The position numbers and the translations under genes were made by a program. Shown here in pieces: positions 1 to 7,445 of a stretch of 55,242 nt of DNA; position 1 is the stretch's first letter; every line of letters begins with the position of its first letter. The notes below the pieces were generated by a model. It ran no database searches. It had not been told where the DNA came from and saw only the letters and a program-made list of their open reading frames with translations. The DNA is taken from NCBI RefSeq assembly GCF_002222055.1, contig NZ_MUGS01000020.1:1-55242 (forward strand). The letters run 5' to 3'. This DNA is from Flavobacterium araucananum. Its GTDB lineage: Bacteria > Bacteroidota > Bacteroidia > Flavobacteriales > Flavobacteriaceae.

Positions 1-859
1 GTTCTGTAATTACTGCTTCATCAAATGGTAACATATAAATATTCGCTAATAAAGCACTAATAGGTAATCCTTGAGGGATTCCAATTAGCTTTCCATCTTT
101 ATGTTTTTGGTTTTTATAAATTACAATATTAGAATCTATAAGTTCATTAATATTTTCAAAAAAGGTATTTTTCCCAAGTTTTTTATACTTCGATAATTTT
201 TTTTCGTCAAAATGATTTTTGCAGGTTTTTAAATCATTAAGTTTTACATATGAAAAATTGGTAGTTGCTTTAAAAATATTGTAATGATCTTTAGGTAAAG
301 ATTTACATCCAATAATTCGAGCCCAAACTAATTTTAGAAGTTTATGATTTAAGCTGGGAAAAAAATTTTCGATATCATAAGCTAAAACTACGCAATGTCC
401 TCTTTTTTTTACTTCATCAAAGATATCTTTTGCAAAATGGACATTATTTTTAAATTTTAAATTATCGTCTGTTGGAATTTGTCTGTAACCTGAAATCGCT
501 TGAGAAAGGTTCGTATTGTTTCTTAATATTTTTTCATATTCAGGTGTTATTATTTTTTGCGCGTAATAAGAAAAAATATGTGAATCTAAATGACTTGAAT
601 ACAGTATTTTTCTAATTTTTGTATTTGAAACAATTTCATTATCCTTTTCGCTTTTATGAGAGCGTCTAATGATACCTTTTATTTTACTTTTTTTGTATCT
701 TCTTTGTTTAATTTCTTTGAAAATGAGTGGTAAAAACGAGTGTTTTGCAACTTTTGATTTGTTAGATACATATGTCTCACAATTTTTTCTTACTGATAAA
801 GGTGTTCTATTTGAAAAGTGAGGATATCCTCGATCTTTAAACCAATCTTTTGTTGTCAT
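1..859 (-). CDS. Reverse transcriptase, partial (C-terminal part lies beyond the window edge)
   Basis: I translated this frame by hand from the ATG at 859. It stays open to the left edge, giving about 286 residues with no stop. RT motif A is visible (AYDIENFFPS, near residues 160-169), followed by the motif IGIPQGLPISALLANIYM near the truncated end. The catalytic YxDD box would lie just outside the window. The N-terminus (WFKDRGYPHFSNRTPLS) and the IPQGLPIS motif look more like stand-alone defence or Abi-type RTs than group II intron RTs (PQGG/PQGSPLSP), but I cannot assign a class. No maturase or transposase is visible. The 470 bp upstream is noncoding and rich in hairpins, as expected if the RT has an RNA partner or template. 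Certain as an RT; the system type is inference. Confidence 0.9.
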   Translation of the reverse strand, partial: MTTKDWFKDRGYPHFSNRTPLSVRKNCETYVSNKSKVAKHSFLPLIFKEIKQRRYKKSKIKGIIRRSHKSEKDNEIVSNTKIRKILYSSHLDSHIFSYYAQKIITPEYEKILRNNTNLSQAISGYRQIPTDDNLKFKNNVHFAKDIFDEVKKRGHCVVLAYDIENFFPSLNHKLLKLVWARIIGCKSLPKDHYNIFKATTNFSYVKLNDLKTCKNHFDEKKLSKYKKLGKNTFFENINELIDSNIVIYKNQKHKDGKLIGIPQGLPISALLANIYMLPFDEAVITE

Positions 860-1320
860 ATAAAAAGTAGAGTAAAAAGTTCTCGCGCGGATTTTATAAC
901 AAAATAAAACTTACATCTCTTATATTAAAGATTGAACCATTAGCCGATTCTCGACTCCCGCTGTACTTGTACGTATATTTATCTATAGAATCTGAACTCG
1001 TAATATATATAATTCACAAAGTAATTATGAACTTAATCTCACTCGCTTTCTCTAAAGGGAAACATAGAATTTCTAGATGCTCCTGGTACGATACCATATT
1101 CCAATTTCTGAGATTATCAGTAATTAAATTGATTTCTTTACTGATAATTCAGAAATTGTTCCAATTTACTAATCCACATATTTGATTTATTCCCCTGAGG
1201 TCTGGATTAATTGAAACTTATGTTTACAATAGTTCGCAACAAATGTTTTATTTTTTTAACTAAAGAACTTCTTACTCTTGGGTAAATATAATAATTTATT
1301 AATATTTTTACTAAAAAATA
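860..1320 (-). ncRNA. Candidate structured RNA upstream of the reverse transcriptase
   Basis: This stretch has no convincing gene. It contains a strong inverted repeat: arm 1103-1123 pairs with arm 1138-1157 over about 20 bp with one bulge and a 14-nt loop. A short perfect hairpin (ggtacgatacc, 1085-1095) lies beside it. The position directly 5' of an RT on the same strand is where retron, DGR-like and DRT-type RNAs are found. Limits and strand are guesses, and the hairpin could instead be an attenuator for either flanking gene. Confidence 0.3.
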
Positions 1321-1327
1321 CATCTGA

Positions 1328-2032
1328 ATGGTTAAATTAATTAATGCTTTCAAAGTAGGGGATATTGTAACCTTTAAAACACATCCTTTGTTCTATAATT
1401 CTTATATTAAAGGTGATGGTAAATATGTTCCTCCTATAATGATGATTAAAGAAGTTTTTTTTGAGAATAAGAAAAAGAAAACTTTTGACGAAGCTAGTAA
1501 AAAGGAAATTGCAGAATTAATCAAATATGTTTGCATTTATTTTGATGATAATAAGAGTGAGTTTTTAGAAGTACATCTTTATGAGAAAATGCTTGAGAGT
1601 TTTAAAAAACTTAAATTTAGTAATATTAATAGTAACAATGGAGATGATACTTCTGACGTTATAACTGAAATTTCAAATTATCCTGAAAAACCAGAATATG
1701 TTTACGGTCAAATATTATATTTTAAAACTAAAAAGTTGGAGATTTTGAAAAAAAGATCTTCGATTAAAATTACTAAAGATAAAAGTAATAAAGACAAGAT
1801 AAGTGTAAAAGAGATAATTCAATATGTTGTAAATTATGCTACACCGGACTTTGTTATATGTGGCTTTAAAATAGAAGAACACAAAGATTTACATTATAAG
1901 GATGGAAGTAATAAAAGATTGGTTTCTACAGAATCGGTTAAAATTAAATGGTTTAATCCTATAAATAATAAATTTAGCGAATATTATTTACCGATTGAAT
2001 TTTTTACTGATATCAAACCATTTAATAATTAA
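1328..2032 (+). CDS. Hypothetical protein with an internal duplication
   Basis: I do not recognise this 234-residue protein. It has no signal peptide or membrane segment and is very rich in Lys and Asn. The two halves look like diverged copies of one module. Each starts with a hydrophobic strand pattern (VGDIVTFKT near residue 11; YGQILYFKT near residue 126) and ends in a pattern of the type VCIYFDDNKSEFLEVHLYEKML or VKIKWFNPINNKFSEYYLPIEFF. This suggests two small beta-barrel (SH3/KOW-like) domains, which is inference. It is divergent from the reverse transcriptase across the hairpin-rich spacer, so a functional link is possible but unproven. Confidence 0.7.
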   Translation: MVKLINAFKVGDIVTFKTHPLFYNSYIKGDGKYVPPIMMIKEVFFENKKKKTFDEASKKEIAELIKYVCIYFDDNKSEFLEVHLYEKMLESFKKLKFSNINSNNGDDTSDVITEISNYPEKPEYVYGQILYFKTKKLEILKKRSSIKITKDKSNKDKISVKEIIQYVVNYATPDFVICGFKIEEHKDLHYKDGSNKRLVSTESVKIKWFNPINNKFSEYYLPIEFFTDIKPFNN

Positions 2033-2076
2033 AAAAAGGAGTTTATACCAGATATATAATAAAAAAAAATCAAGTT

Positions 2077-2106
2077 GACGCGCACGAGCGGGACGCTCGC
2101 GCCAGC
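2077..2106. repeat. GC-rich palindrome of a dispersed intergenic repeat
   Basis: The arms cgcacgagcg and cgctcgcgc flank a short loop, in DNA that is otherwise about 25% GC. The sharply different composition and palindromic form indicate a mobile or dispersed repeat rather than gene sequence. It lies about 50 bp after the upstream gene stop, so it may also act as a transcription barrier. Confidence 0.6.
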
Positions 2107-2130
2107 AGAACAATAAAATTTCATGCTATT

Positions 2131-2230
2131 TGTCATTTCGACGAAGGAGAAATCCCCACGAGAAGCTCGATAAAGATTGAACTTTCGTTGCGGAGTTTCT
2201 TGCGAAGATTTCTCCTTTGTCGAAATGACA
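2131..2230. repeat. 100-bp inverted-repeat element (MITE-like)
   Basis: A 24-bp arm at 2131-2154 (starting tgtcatttcgacgaagg) is matched by its reverse complement at 2207-2230 with one mismatch. No coding capacity. A shorter related motif (gtcaggctgagcgaagtcgaa) occurs near 30937, so this belongs to a dispersed family. Confidence 0.75.
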
Positions 2231-2263
2231 ATATTGTGGTTATTTTTAATAAAGTTCTATAAA

Positions 2264-2311
2264 AGTTCCGAAGGAACTAAATATATTGTAGGGATGGATT
2301 TTAATCCGTCC
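2264..2311. repeat. Isolated copy of the palindrome-spacer-palindrome motif
   Basis: Palindrome 1 (agttccgaaggaact, 2264-2278), spacer aaatatattgtag, then palindrome 2 (ggatggattttaatccgtcc, 2292-2311). The layout and the ATATnTTGTAG spacer match the units of the array at 31.7-33.3 kb, although the palindrome arms differ in sequence. Confidence 0.7.
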
Positions 2312-2373
2312 ATGGCAAAGAAATTCCATAATCAAAATAAAATTCATTTGAGCCACCAAAAATCATCAGAAGA

Positions 2374-2688
2374 TTATTCATTAACCATTTCCCCAACATA
2401 ACTCAAAAACTCAAATTCATCCAAAGGAAACATCTGTACAACAGTTTCAAGAATCAAACTTACATTTATAGAATCACTTTTTTTCTCTTCGATTTTATGC
2501 ATATCGTGATCTAGCGCCAAAATGCACAATTTTATCATATCGGTAATGACGCAACCTAGTTCTAGATAATTGACAATCTTAAATTGAACTGTGTAAGTAT
2601 TTTTATCCTTTGTTGGTTTTAGGGTTGTAAAATATTGGGAGGTTAATTTTTTAAATCTTGCTAATTTTTCAATTTCATTTGTTTCCAT
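2374..2688 (-). CDS. Small hypothetical protein
   Basis: A 104-residue cytoplasmic-looking protein without a signal peptide. The sequence is mixed and amphipathic ([37 protein letters not shown]), not low complexity, and GC is normal for the genome, so it is probably a real gene. I recognise no family. It stands alone on the minus strand between repeats and a plus-strand secreted protein. The start is the ATG at 2688; no clear ribosome site is seen, which is normal for this phylum. Confidence 0.5.
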   Translation of the reverse strand: METNEIEKLARFKKLTSQYFTTLKPTKDKNTYTVQFKIVNYLELGCVITDMIKLCILALDHDMHKIEEKKSDSINVSLILETVVQMFPLDEFEFLSYVGEMVNE

Positions 2689-2708
2689 GGCTTTTCGTTT
2701 TTAAGCAA

Positions 2709-2882
2709 AAAATAATTAACCACAAAACGAAGGATTTTCGTTTACCGATTTGCGACCCCGCCCTCATAATCCACAAAGAAAACTTATTCGACCATTTAAT
2801 GGAAGCTACAAAGGTTTGTTCGCTTGGTCAGATTACTTCGGCATTGTTTGAAGTTGGCGGGCAGTATAGAAGGAATATGTAG
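2709..2882 (+). pseudogene. Possible gene remnant ending in [13 protein letters not shown]
   Basis: The frame reads through a protein-like stretch ([20 protein letters not shown], then [24 protein letters not shown] and stop) with noticeably higher GC than its surroundings. No start codon with a plausible upstream region is present, so this looks like the 3' end of a lost gene or part of a dispersed repeat. Family not recognised. Confidence 0.25.
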
Positions 2883-2975
2883 CATGCTTTTTTTTTATTT
2901 AATTTTTTTATTTCAAATATTTAATATTAATATTACAAATCAAGAGAAACTATTAATAAAATCTAAACTTATTTA

Positions 2976-4586
2976 ATGAAAACAAAACTACTTTTATTTC
3001 TTTTTGCTTTTTTTATTTCAAAAATCAACGCACAGCAGATGATTTATGATTTTTCGCCTGGAATTGCTCAATCGTTTAAAAAATTTGATCAGAAAATTTA
3101 TTTTGAAGGATATGATACAAATAATGGAAGAGCATTATGGCAAAGTGACGGAACTACGGATAATACTTTTTTATTCAAAGATACGCATGATCGAAATGAT
3201 AATATTTCTACAATAAAAACGGGATCTGCTGTTATGAATAATACCTTTTATTTTATTGCGTCTGATGAAAATTCTGCAGGTGAAATATGGAAGACAAACG
3301 GAACTGATGAAGGAACTGTAAAAGTTACAAATTTTCTTAACGGGCGTGTTAAAACACTAACAGTGGTAGGAAATTTTATATATTTTTTAATAACAAAAGA
3401 AGACGATAAGTTGGATGTTTGGAAAACGGATGGAACAGATTCAGGAACTGTATTGGTTAAAGAAATTTCATCTATATGGAATATTCCTTCTTTTGAAGGA
3501 CAATGCAATAATATGTTTATGTTTTCAATTCAGCCAGCCTGGACAGGCAATTCAAGAGTATGGAGGAGTGACGGAACTTCTGCAGGCACGTTTCCAGTAA
3601 GCGAAGAAATGGATGGTAATGGTTCAGGATTGGTGGGAGGTATAGGAGGAACTAGTATTTTAACTCAGTTTATCACGTATAATAATAAACTTTATTTTGC
3701 CAGTAGATATTTTTTATTTGAAACTGACGGAACAGTAGGAAACACAAAAAAAGTTGCAACTGTAAGAAATACGTTTTTAGGTGGGTTAGTTGATTATGAT
3801 GATGTTATAGTTGTAGATAATAGTTTGTATTTAATGTTTGTTTCTCAGAAATCTTTTATAAATAGTATAGGAAATATAAGCATACTAAAGTTTGACACAA
3901 CAAACAATACAATTGTTTCAGTTTATGAGAAAAATATCGATAAATATTTTTTTGCCTCAAATCTAACCAGAATAGGTAATTCTCTAGTTTTTACTACTTC
4001 AAATGCAACTGAAGGAACAGAGTTGGTTTCTTTAAATTTAGCTGATAATGTAGTTTCTAATATCGGACAGATGGCAGCAGCAAATGATTTACAGGCACCC
4101 GGGCTTGCTCTAAGTACTACTCTGGCATCGACCATAAAATTTAATGAAAATCAATATTTTATTCATGCTGGAATAGATAAGGATAACAATAGAAAAGGCT
4201 GGATATATGATTTGAATCTGAAAACTTTAGAAAATATTAGTAATCTGGATAATGTTCGATTACCTTTTGAATTTAATAATTATTTGTACTATACTAAAGA
4301 TGGTAAACTTTGGAAATATAGCAGAAATTTAAGTAATCCATTAATTGAAAGTAAATCACCTTTAGTATTCTTTCCAAATCCTTCAAATGCTTTTGTAAAT
4401 ATACAGACTGAAAATAATAATGAAGTTGAAAGTGTACAGATCTTTGATTTGAATGGAAAATTACTAAGTAATAAAGCTGATTTTAATGATAATAAAATTG
4501 ATATAACCAGTTTAAATCAAGGAGCGTACATTTTTAAAGTCAAAGTTAATGGAACTGAAATTTCAAAGAAAATTATAAAGAAATAA
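2976..4586 (+). CDS. T9SS-exported repeat protein with type A sorting domain
   Basis: 536 residues. A signal peptide (MKTKLLLFLFAFFISKINA) is followed by several W-x-S/T-DGT-x-x-GT repeats: ALWQSDGTTDNT, EIWKTNGTDEGT, DVWKTDGTDSGT, RVWRSDGTSAGT and LFETDGTVGNT. This pattern is typical of extracellular beta-propeller-like proteins of Bacteroidota. The last 80 residues form a type IX secretion type A sorting domain (VFFPNPSNAFVNIQ, then VQIFDLNGKLL and GAYIFKVKVNGTEISKKIIKK), so the protein should cross the outer membrane by T9SS and be processed or anchored at the surface. Ligand unknown. Single-gene unit with its own terminator. Confidence 0.85.
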   Translation: MKTKLLLFLFAFFISKINAQQMIYDFSPGIAQSFKKFDQKIYFEGYDTNNGRALWQSDGTTDNTFLFKDTHDRNDNISTIKTGSAVMNNTFYFIASDENSAGEIWKTNGTDEGTVKVTNFLNGRVKTLTVVGNFIYFLITKEDDKLDVWKTDGTDSGTVLVKEISSIWNIPSFEGQCNNMFMFSIQPAWTGNSRVWRSDGTSAGTFPVSEEMDGNGSGLVGGIGGTSILTQFITYNNKLYFASRYFLFETDGTVGNTKKVATVRNTFLGGLVDYDDVIVVDNSLYLMFVSQKSFINSIGNISILKFDTTNNTIVSVYEKNIDKYFFASNLTRIGNSLVFTTSNATEGTELVSLNLADNVVSNIGQMAAANDLQAPGLALSTTLASTIKFNENQYFIHAGIDKDNNRKGWIYDLNLKTLENISNLDNVRLPFEFNNYLYYTKDGKLWKYSRNLSNPLIESKSPLVFFPNPSNAFVNIQTENNNEVESVQIFDLNGKLLSNKADFNDNKIDITSLNQGAYIFKVKVNGTEISKKIIKK

Positions 4587-4614
4587 AATTTAAATCATAC
4601 ACTTTTAATAGCAG

Positions 4615-4645
4615 AAACCTCTCAGATTTTGAGAGGTTTTTTTTT
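4615..4645 (+). terminator. Rho-independent terminator
   Basis: Stem aacctctca / tgagaggtt followed by nine T residues, 29 bp after the stop of the T9SS protein. Confidence 0.85.
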
Positions 4646-4971
4646 GAAGTAAACTGAAATAGTACAAGAATAAATACTCAAAATTTTGATTTAGTTTAAG
4701 AGTTTAAAAAGACAAAAACAGGGTAGTTATTACAATAGATTTTATAAGAAACTAAAGAGCAGAATGTCTTATTGTATTGTTATAAAAACTTATTGTGGCT
4801 GTTTTTAGGCTCACATTGGTTTTAATTTACTAAACCTTCTTCGCAATTTATTTTTTTACCTCGTCAATATATTCGATAAAAAATAGAATAACGGATTTTT
4901 TAAATCTTAAAAAGCAGTACAAATAGCTTAGTGATAAAAATTGCTAATAAACAGCTATAAAATCCAAAATC
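4646..4971. other. Intergenic region before the DUF2931 genes
   Basis: About 325 bp of AT-rich DNA. I see no gene, no clear TAnnTTTG promoter and no strong repeat. The 20 bp next to the ATG (agctataaaa) recur before the second DUF2931 gene, marking part of the duplicated unit. Confidence 0.5.
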
Positions 4972-6135
4972 ATGAAAAAAAGAGAACTATATCTGCTGTT
5001 ACTTCTGGCAATAAATACCCTGACGATTTCCTGTCAGGAAAAAAAAGAAACTAATTATGCTGTAAAACAGGAGGCAAAAGACACACTTTATATGAAAACA
5101 AATTTTGAATGGCAAGAAGGCTTAAGCTGCCCGTTAGGATATCCTATACAAGTATACAGAGGATGGCTGGAAGGCCCAAAAGTATCAAACGGAGTAACCG
5201 AGAGACCTAATAGCAGTACGAGTATTTATGGCTTTGGCACAACTACAGGTATGGGCGATTGGGGAGAAAATTCTTCAGGCATGAGTATGGGCGAAAAACC
5301 AATCCCCCAAAGTCTTTATTGTATCTGGTACTCGTATGTCGAAAATATTATGTACCAAATAGATACTGAACTCGATTATACTAAAATGGTTAAACTCTTT
5401 AATGAAGGTTTTCAAGATACTAATCGAAAAAGAGGAAAAGTAATGATTACTTATAATCATATTACCATAGGTTTTGCTCCTGGTGGTGTGGTAGTGGTTT
5501 GGTTGCAGGGAGCTGAAAAGCAAGTAGAAATCGGACGTTATCAGGGGTATAAAACGGTAATAAGCCCCAAAGAAATAGCTTCGCTGGACAGTCACGAACG
5601 CTTGCTGTTTGATCCTGCCGATTGGGCACGCACCCTGAAAAATCCTAAAATTATACCGCCGGAAATACAGGTGGCCAATAAAAACAAACCCATCCCGTAC
5701 GGACTTTGGGATAGTTATCGTAAAAAATATTGCTGGCGACCTACTTTTGCATTTATGAGAGAAGGAAAAATGAATAATACTTTATCGTTTGATATGTTCA
5801 ATGGTGAAAGAGAAACATTGTTAGATAATGAAATTATAGAGAATCAATACCTTGAAAGAGCAATTTCAAAAGGTTTATATACAGGCTGGTGGGATAAAAC
5901 AGGGCAAGGTTATGGAGGAAATATTTACTTTGACGAGAAAGAAATTTTTGAAGCTTTTAATGAGCTACACAAAAAAAATCCAGAAGTAAATATTGACTTA
6001 GAAATCAAAATAAATGCTGGTAGTAAAAATTTAGGAATAACACTTAAAAACGGAATTAAGGCTATAGACCTAAAGAAAAGTAAATTGGAAGTTTTTGAAT
6101 CACGTTCATTAACAAAGAAATACGTTAAAGAATAA
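4972..6135 (+). CDS. DUF2931 family lipoprotein, copy 1 (putative orphan immunity protein)
   Basis: 387 residues with a lipoprotein signal (LTISCQEKK, Cys21), so it is probably membrane-anchored and periplasmic. The body matches the DUF2931 pattern as I know it: FEWQEGLSCPLGYPIQVYRGW, an SGMSMGEKPIP loop and a conserved LLFDPADWARTLKNPKIIPP block. By my count residues 1-258 differ from the next paralogue at only about 17 positions, while the last 129 differ at about 55. Immediately downstream sits a remnant of a lipase start, so this copy once had its own effector. Protection against a DUF2235 lipase is inference from gene order, periplasmic location and duplication. Confidence 0.8.
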   Translation: MKKRELYLLLLLAINTLTISCQEKKETNYAVKQEAKDTLYMKTNFEWQEGLSCPLGYPIQVYRGWLEGPKVSNGVTERPNSSTSIYGFGTTTGMGDWGENSSGMSMGEKPIPQSLYCIWYSYVENIMYQIDTELDYTKMVKLFNEGFQDTNRKRGKVMITYNHITIGFAPGGVVVVWLQGAEKQVEIGRYQGYKTVISPKEIASLDSHERLLFDPADWARTLKNPKIIPPEIQVANKNKPIPYGLWDSYRKKYCWRPTFAFMREGKMNNTLSFDMFNGERETLLDNEIIENQYLERAISKGLYTGWWDKTGQGYGGNIYFDEKEIFEAFNELHKKNPEVNIDLEIKINAGSKNLGITLKNGIKAIDLKKSKLEVFESRSLTKKYVKE

Positions 6136-6140
6136 TAACT

Positions 6141-6248
6141 ATGGAGAGATCACTTGCATACAATGATGGGAGCAGTCAAGATGAGATAAAAGCAGAAGAC
6201 TTACACCTTGCTGTTGGTATGTCTATAAAGGATGCAATAAAAAATTAG
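6141..6248 (+). pseudogene. Remnant of a DUF2235 lipase gene 5' end
   Basis: A 35-codon frame begins 5 bp after the first DUF2931 gene, reads MERSLAYN then DEIKAEDLHLAVG, and stops. It aligns from Met1 with the start of the intact lipase at 7446 (MERSFAYN, DEIKVEDLHLTFG), with about half of positions identical, and has the same spacing to the preceding immunity gene. The homology fades after about 27 codons. It is best read as the stump left after the rest of a duplicated effector was deleted; it might still be translated as a 35-residue peptide. Confidence 0.8.
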
Positions 6249-6279
6249 GATAGAACCAATAGCTATAAAAACAAAAAAC

Positions 6280-7443
6280 ATGAAAAAAAGAGCACTATAT
6301 ATACTGTTATTTCTGGCAACAAATACTCTGACAATTTCCTGTCAGGAAAAAAAAGAAACTAATTATGCTGTAAAACAGGAGGCAAAAGACACACTTTATA
6401 TGAAAACAAATTTTGAATGGCAAGAAGGCTTGAGTTGCCCGTTAGGATATCCTATACAAGTATACAGAGGATGGCTGGAAGGACCAAAAGTATCAAACGG
6501 AGTAACCGAGAGACCTAACAGCAGTACGAGTATTTATGGCTTTGGTACAACTACAGGTATGGGCGATTGGGGAAAAAACTCTTCAGGTATGAGTATGGGT
6601 GAAAAACCAATCCCCCAAAGTCTTTACTGTATCTGGTACTCGTATGTCGAAAATATTATGTACGAAATAGATACTGAACTCGATTATACCAAAATGGTTA
6701 AACTCTTTAATGAAGGCTTTCTAGACAGTAATCGGAAAAGAGGAAAAGTAATGGCTACTTATAACCATATTACTATAGGTTTTGCTCCTGGAGGTGTGGT
6801 AGTGGTTTGGTTAAAAGGAGGTCAGAAAAATGTAGAAATCGGACGTTACCAAGGGTATAAAACAGTTATAAGCCCCAAAGAAATAGCTTCGCTGGACAGT
6901 CACGAACGTTTGTTGTTTGATCCTGCCGATTGGGCACGCACCCTGAAAAATCCTAAAATTATACCGCCAGAAGTACAGGAAGCCAATAAAAATAAACCCA
7001 TCCCTTACGGAATTTGGGATAGCTACCGTATAAAATACTGCTGGCGACCTACTTATGTGCTTTTGAATGAAGGCAAAATACAGGATGAATTATCATTTAC
7101 GCTGTTTAACGGGGAAAGAGAAACTTTGTTAGACGATGAGTTCACTCAAAATAAATATCAAGAAAGAGCAATACCTAAAAGTTTAGGTATTGGTTATTGG
7201 GATGAAAATGGACAGGGTTATAGTGGTTCTTTTATTTTTGATGAAAAAGAAATTTTTGCTGATTTTAAGGAATTGTATCAAAAGAATCCTGAGAGTAATA
7301 TAGATCTTGAAGTCAAAATAACGCCAGGAAGTGAATATTTAGTCGCAACTCTAAAAAACGAAGTTAGAGCTACACCGCTTAAGAAATTTAAAACTGTAGT
7401 TTTTGAGTCAACAATGGTTACTAGAGAATATAAAAAAGAATAA
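6280..7443 (+). CDS. DUF2931 family lipoprotein, copy 2 (putative cognate immunity protein)
   Basis: 387 residues, the same length as copy 1, with the lipobox LTISCQEKK. The N-terminal two thirds are almost identical to copy 1, and the last third is strongly diverged (for example TFAFMREGKMNNTLSFDMFN becomes TYVLLNEGKIQDELSFTLFN). Its stop lies 2 bp before the start of the lipase gene, which implies translational coupling. A periplasmic lipoprotein encoded directly ahead of a phospholipase-type effector fits the immunity role known for Tle-Tli pairs, but DUF2931 function here is inferred. Confidence 0.82.
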   Translation: MKKRALYILLFLATNTLTISCQEKKETNYAVKQEAKDTLYMKTNFEWQEGLSCPLGYPIQVYRGWLEGPKVSNGVTERPNSSTSIYGFGTTTGMGDWGKNSSGMSMGEKPIPQSLYCIWYSYVENIMYEIDTELDYTKMVKLFNEGFLDSNRKRGKVMATYNHITIGFAPGGVVVVWLKGGQKNVEIGRYQGYKTVISPKEIASLDSHERLLFDPADWARTLKNPKIIPPEVQEANKNKPIPYGIWDSYRIKYCWRPTYVLLNEGKIQDELSFTLFNGERETLLDDEFTQNKYQERAIPKSLGIGYWDENGQGYSGSFIFDEKEIFADFKELYQKNPESNIDLEVKITPGSEYLVATLKNEVRATPLKKFKTVVFESTMVTREYKKE

Positions 7444-7445
7444 GT

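Noticed and set aside
1..859. Group II intron
   Set aside because: The visible RT motif is IPQGLPIS rather than PQGG or PQGSPLSP, and no intron domain V-like hairpin was found; the missing C-terminal part prevents a full exclusion.
967..1185. Open frame of 72 codons before the orphan gene
   Set aside because: Overlaps the inverted repeat upstream of the RT and has a low-complexity Ile/Leu/Ser composition; not protein-like.
2177..2401. Open frame of 74 codons
   Set aside because: Runs through two repeat elements and overlaps the opposite-strand gene at 2374; no family features.
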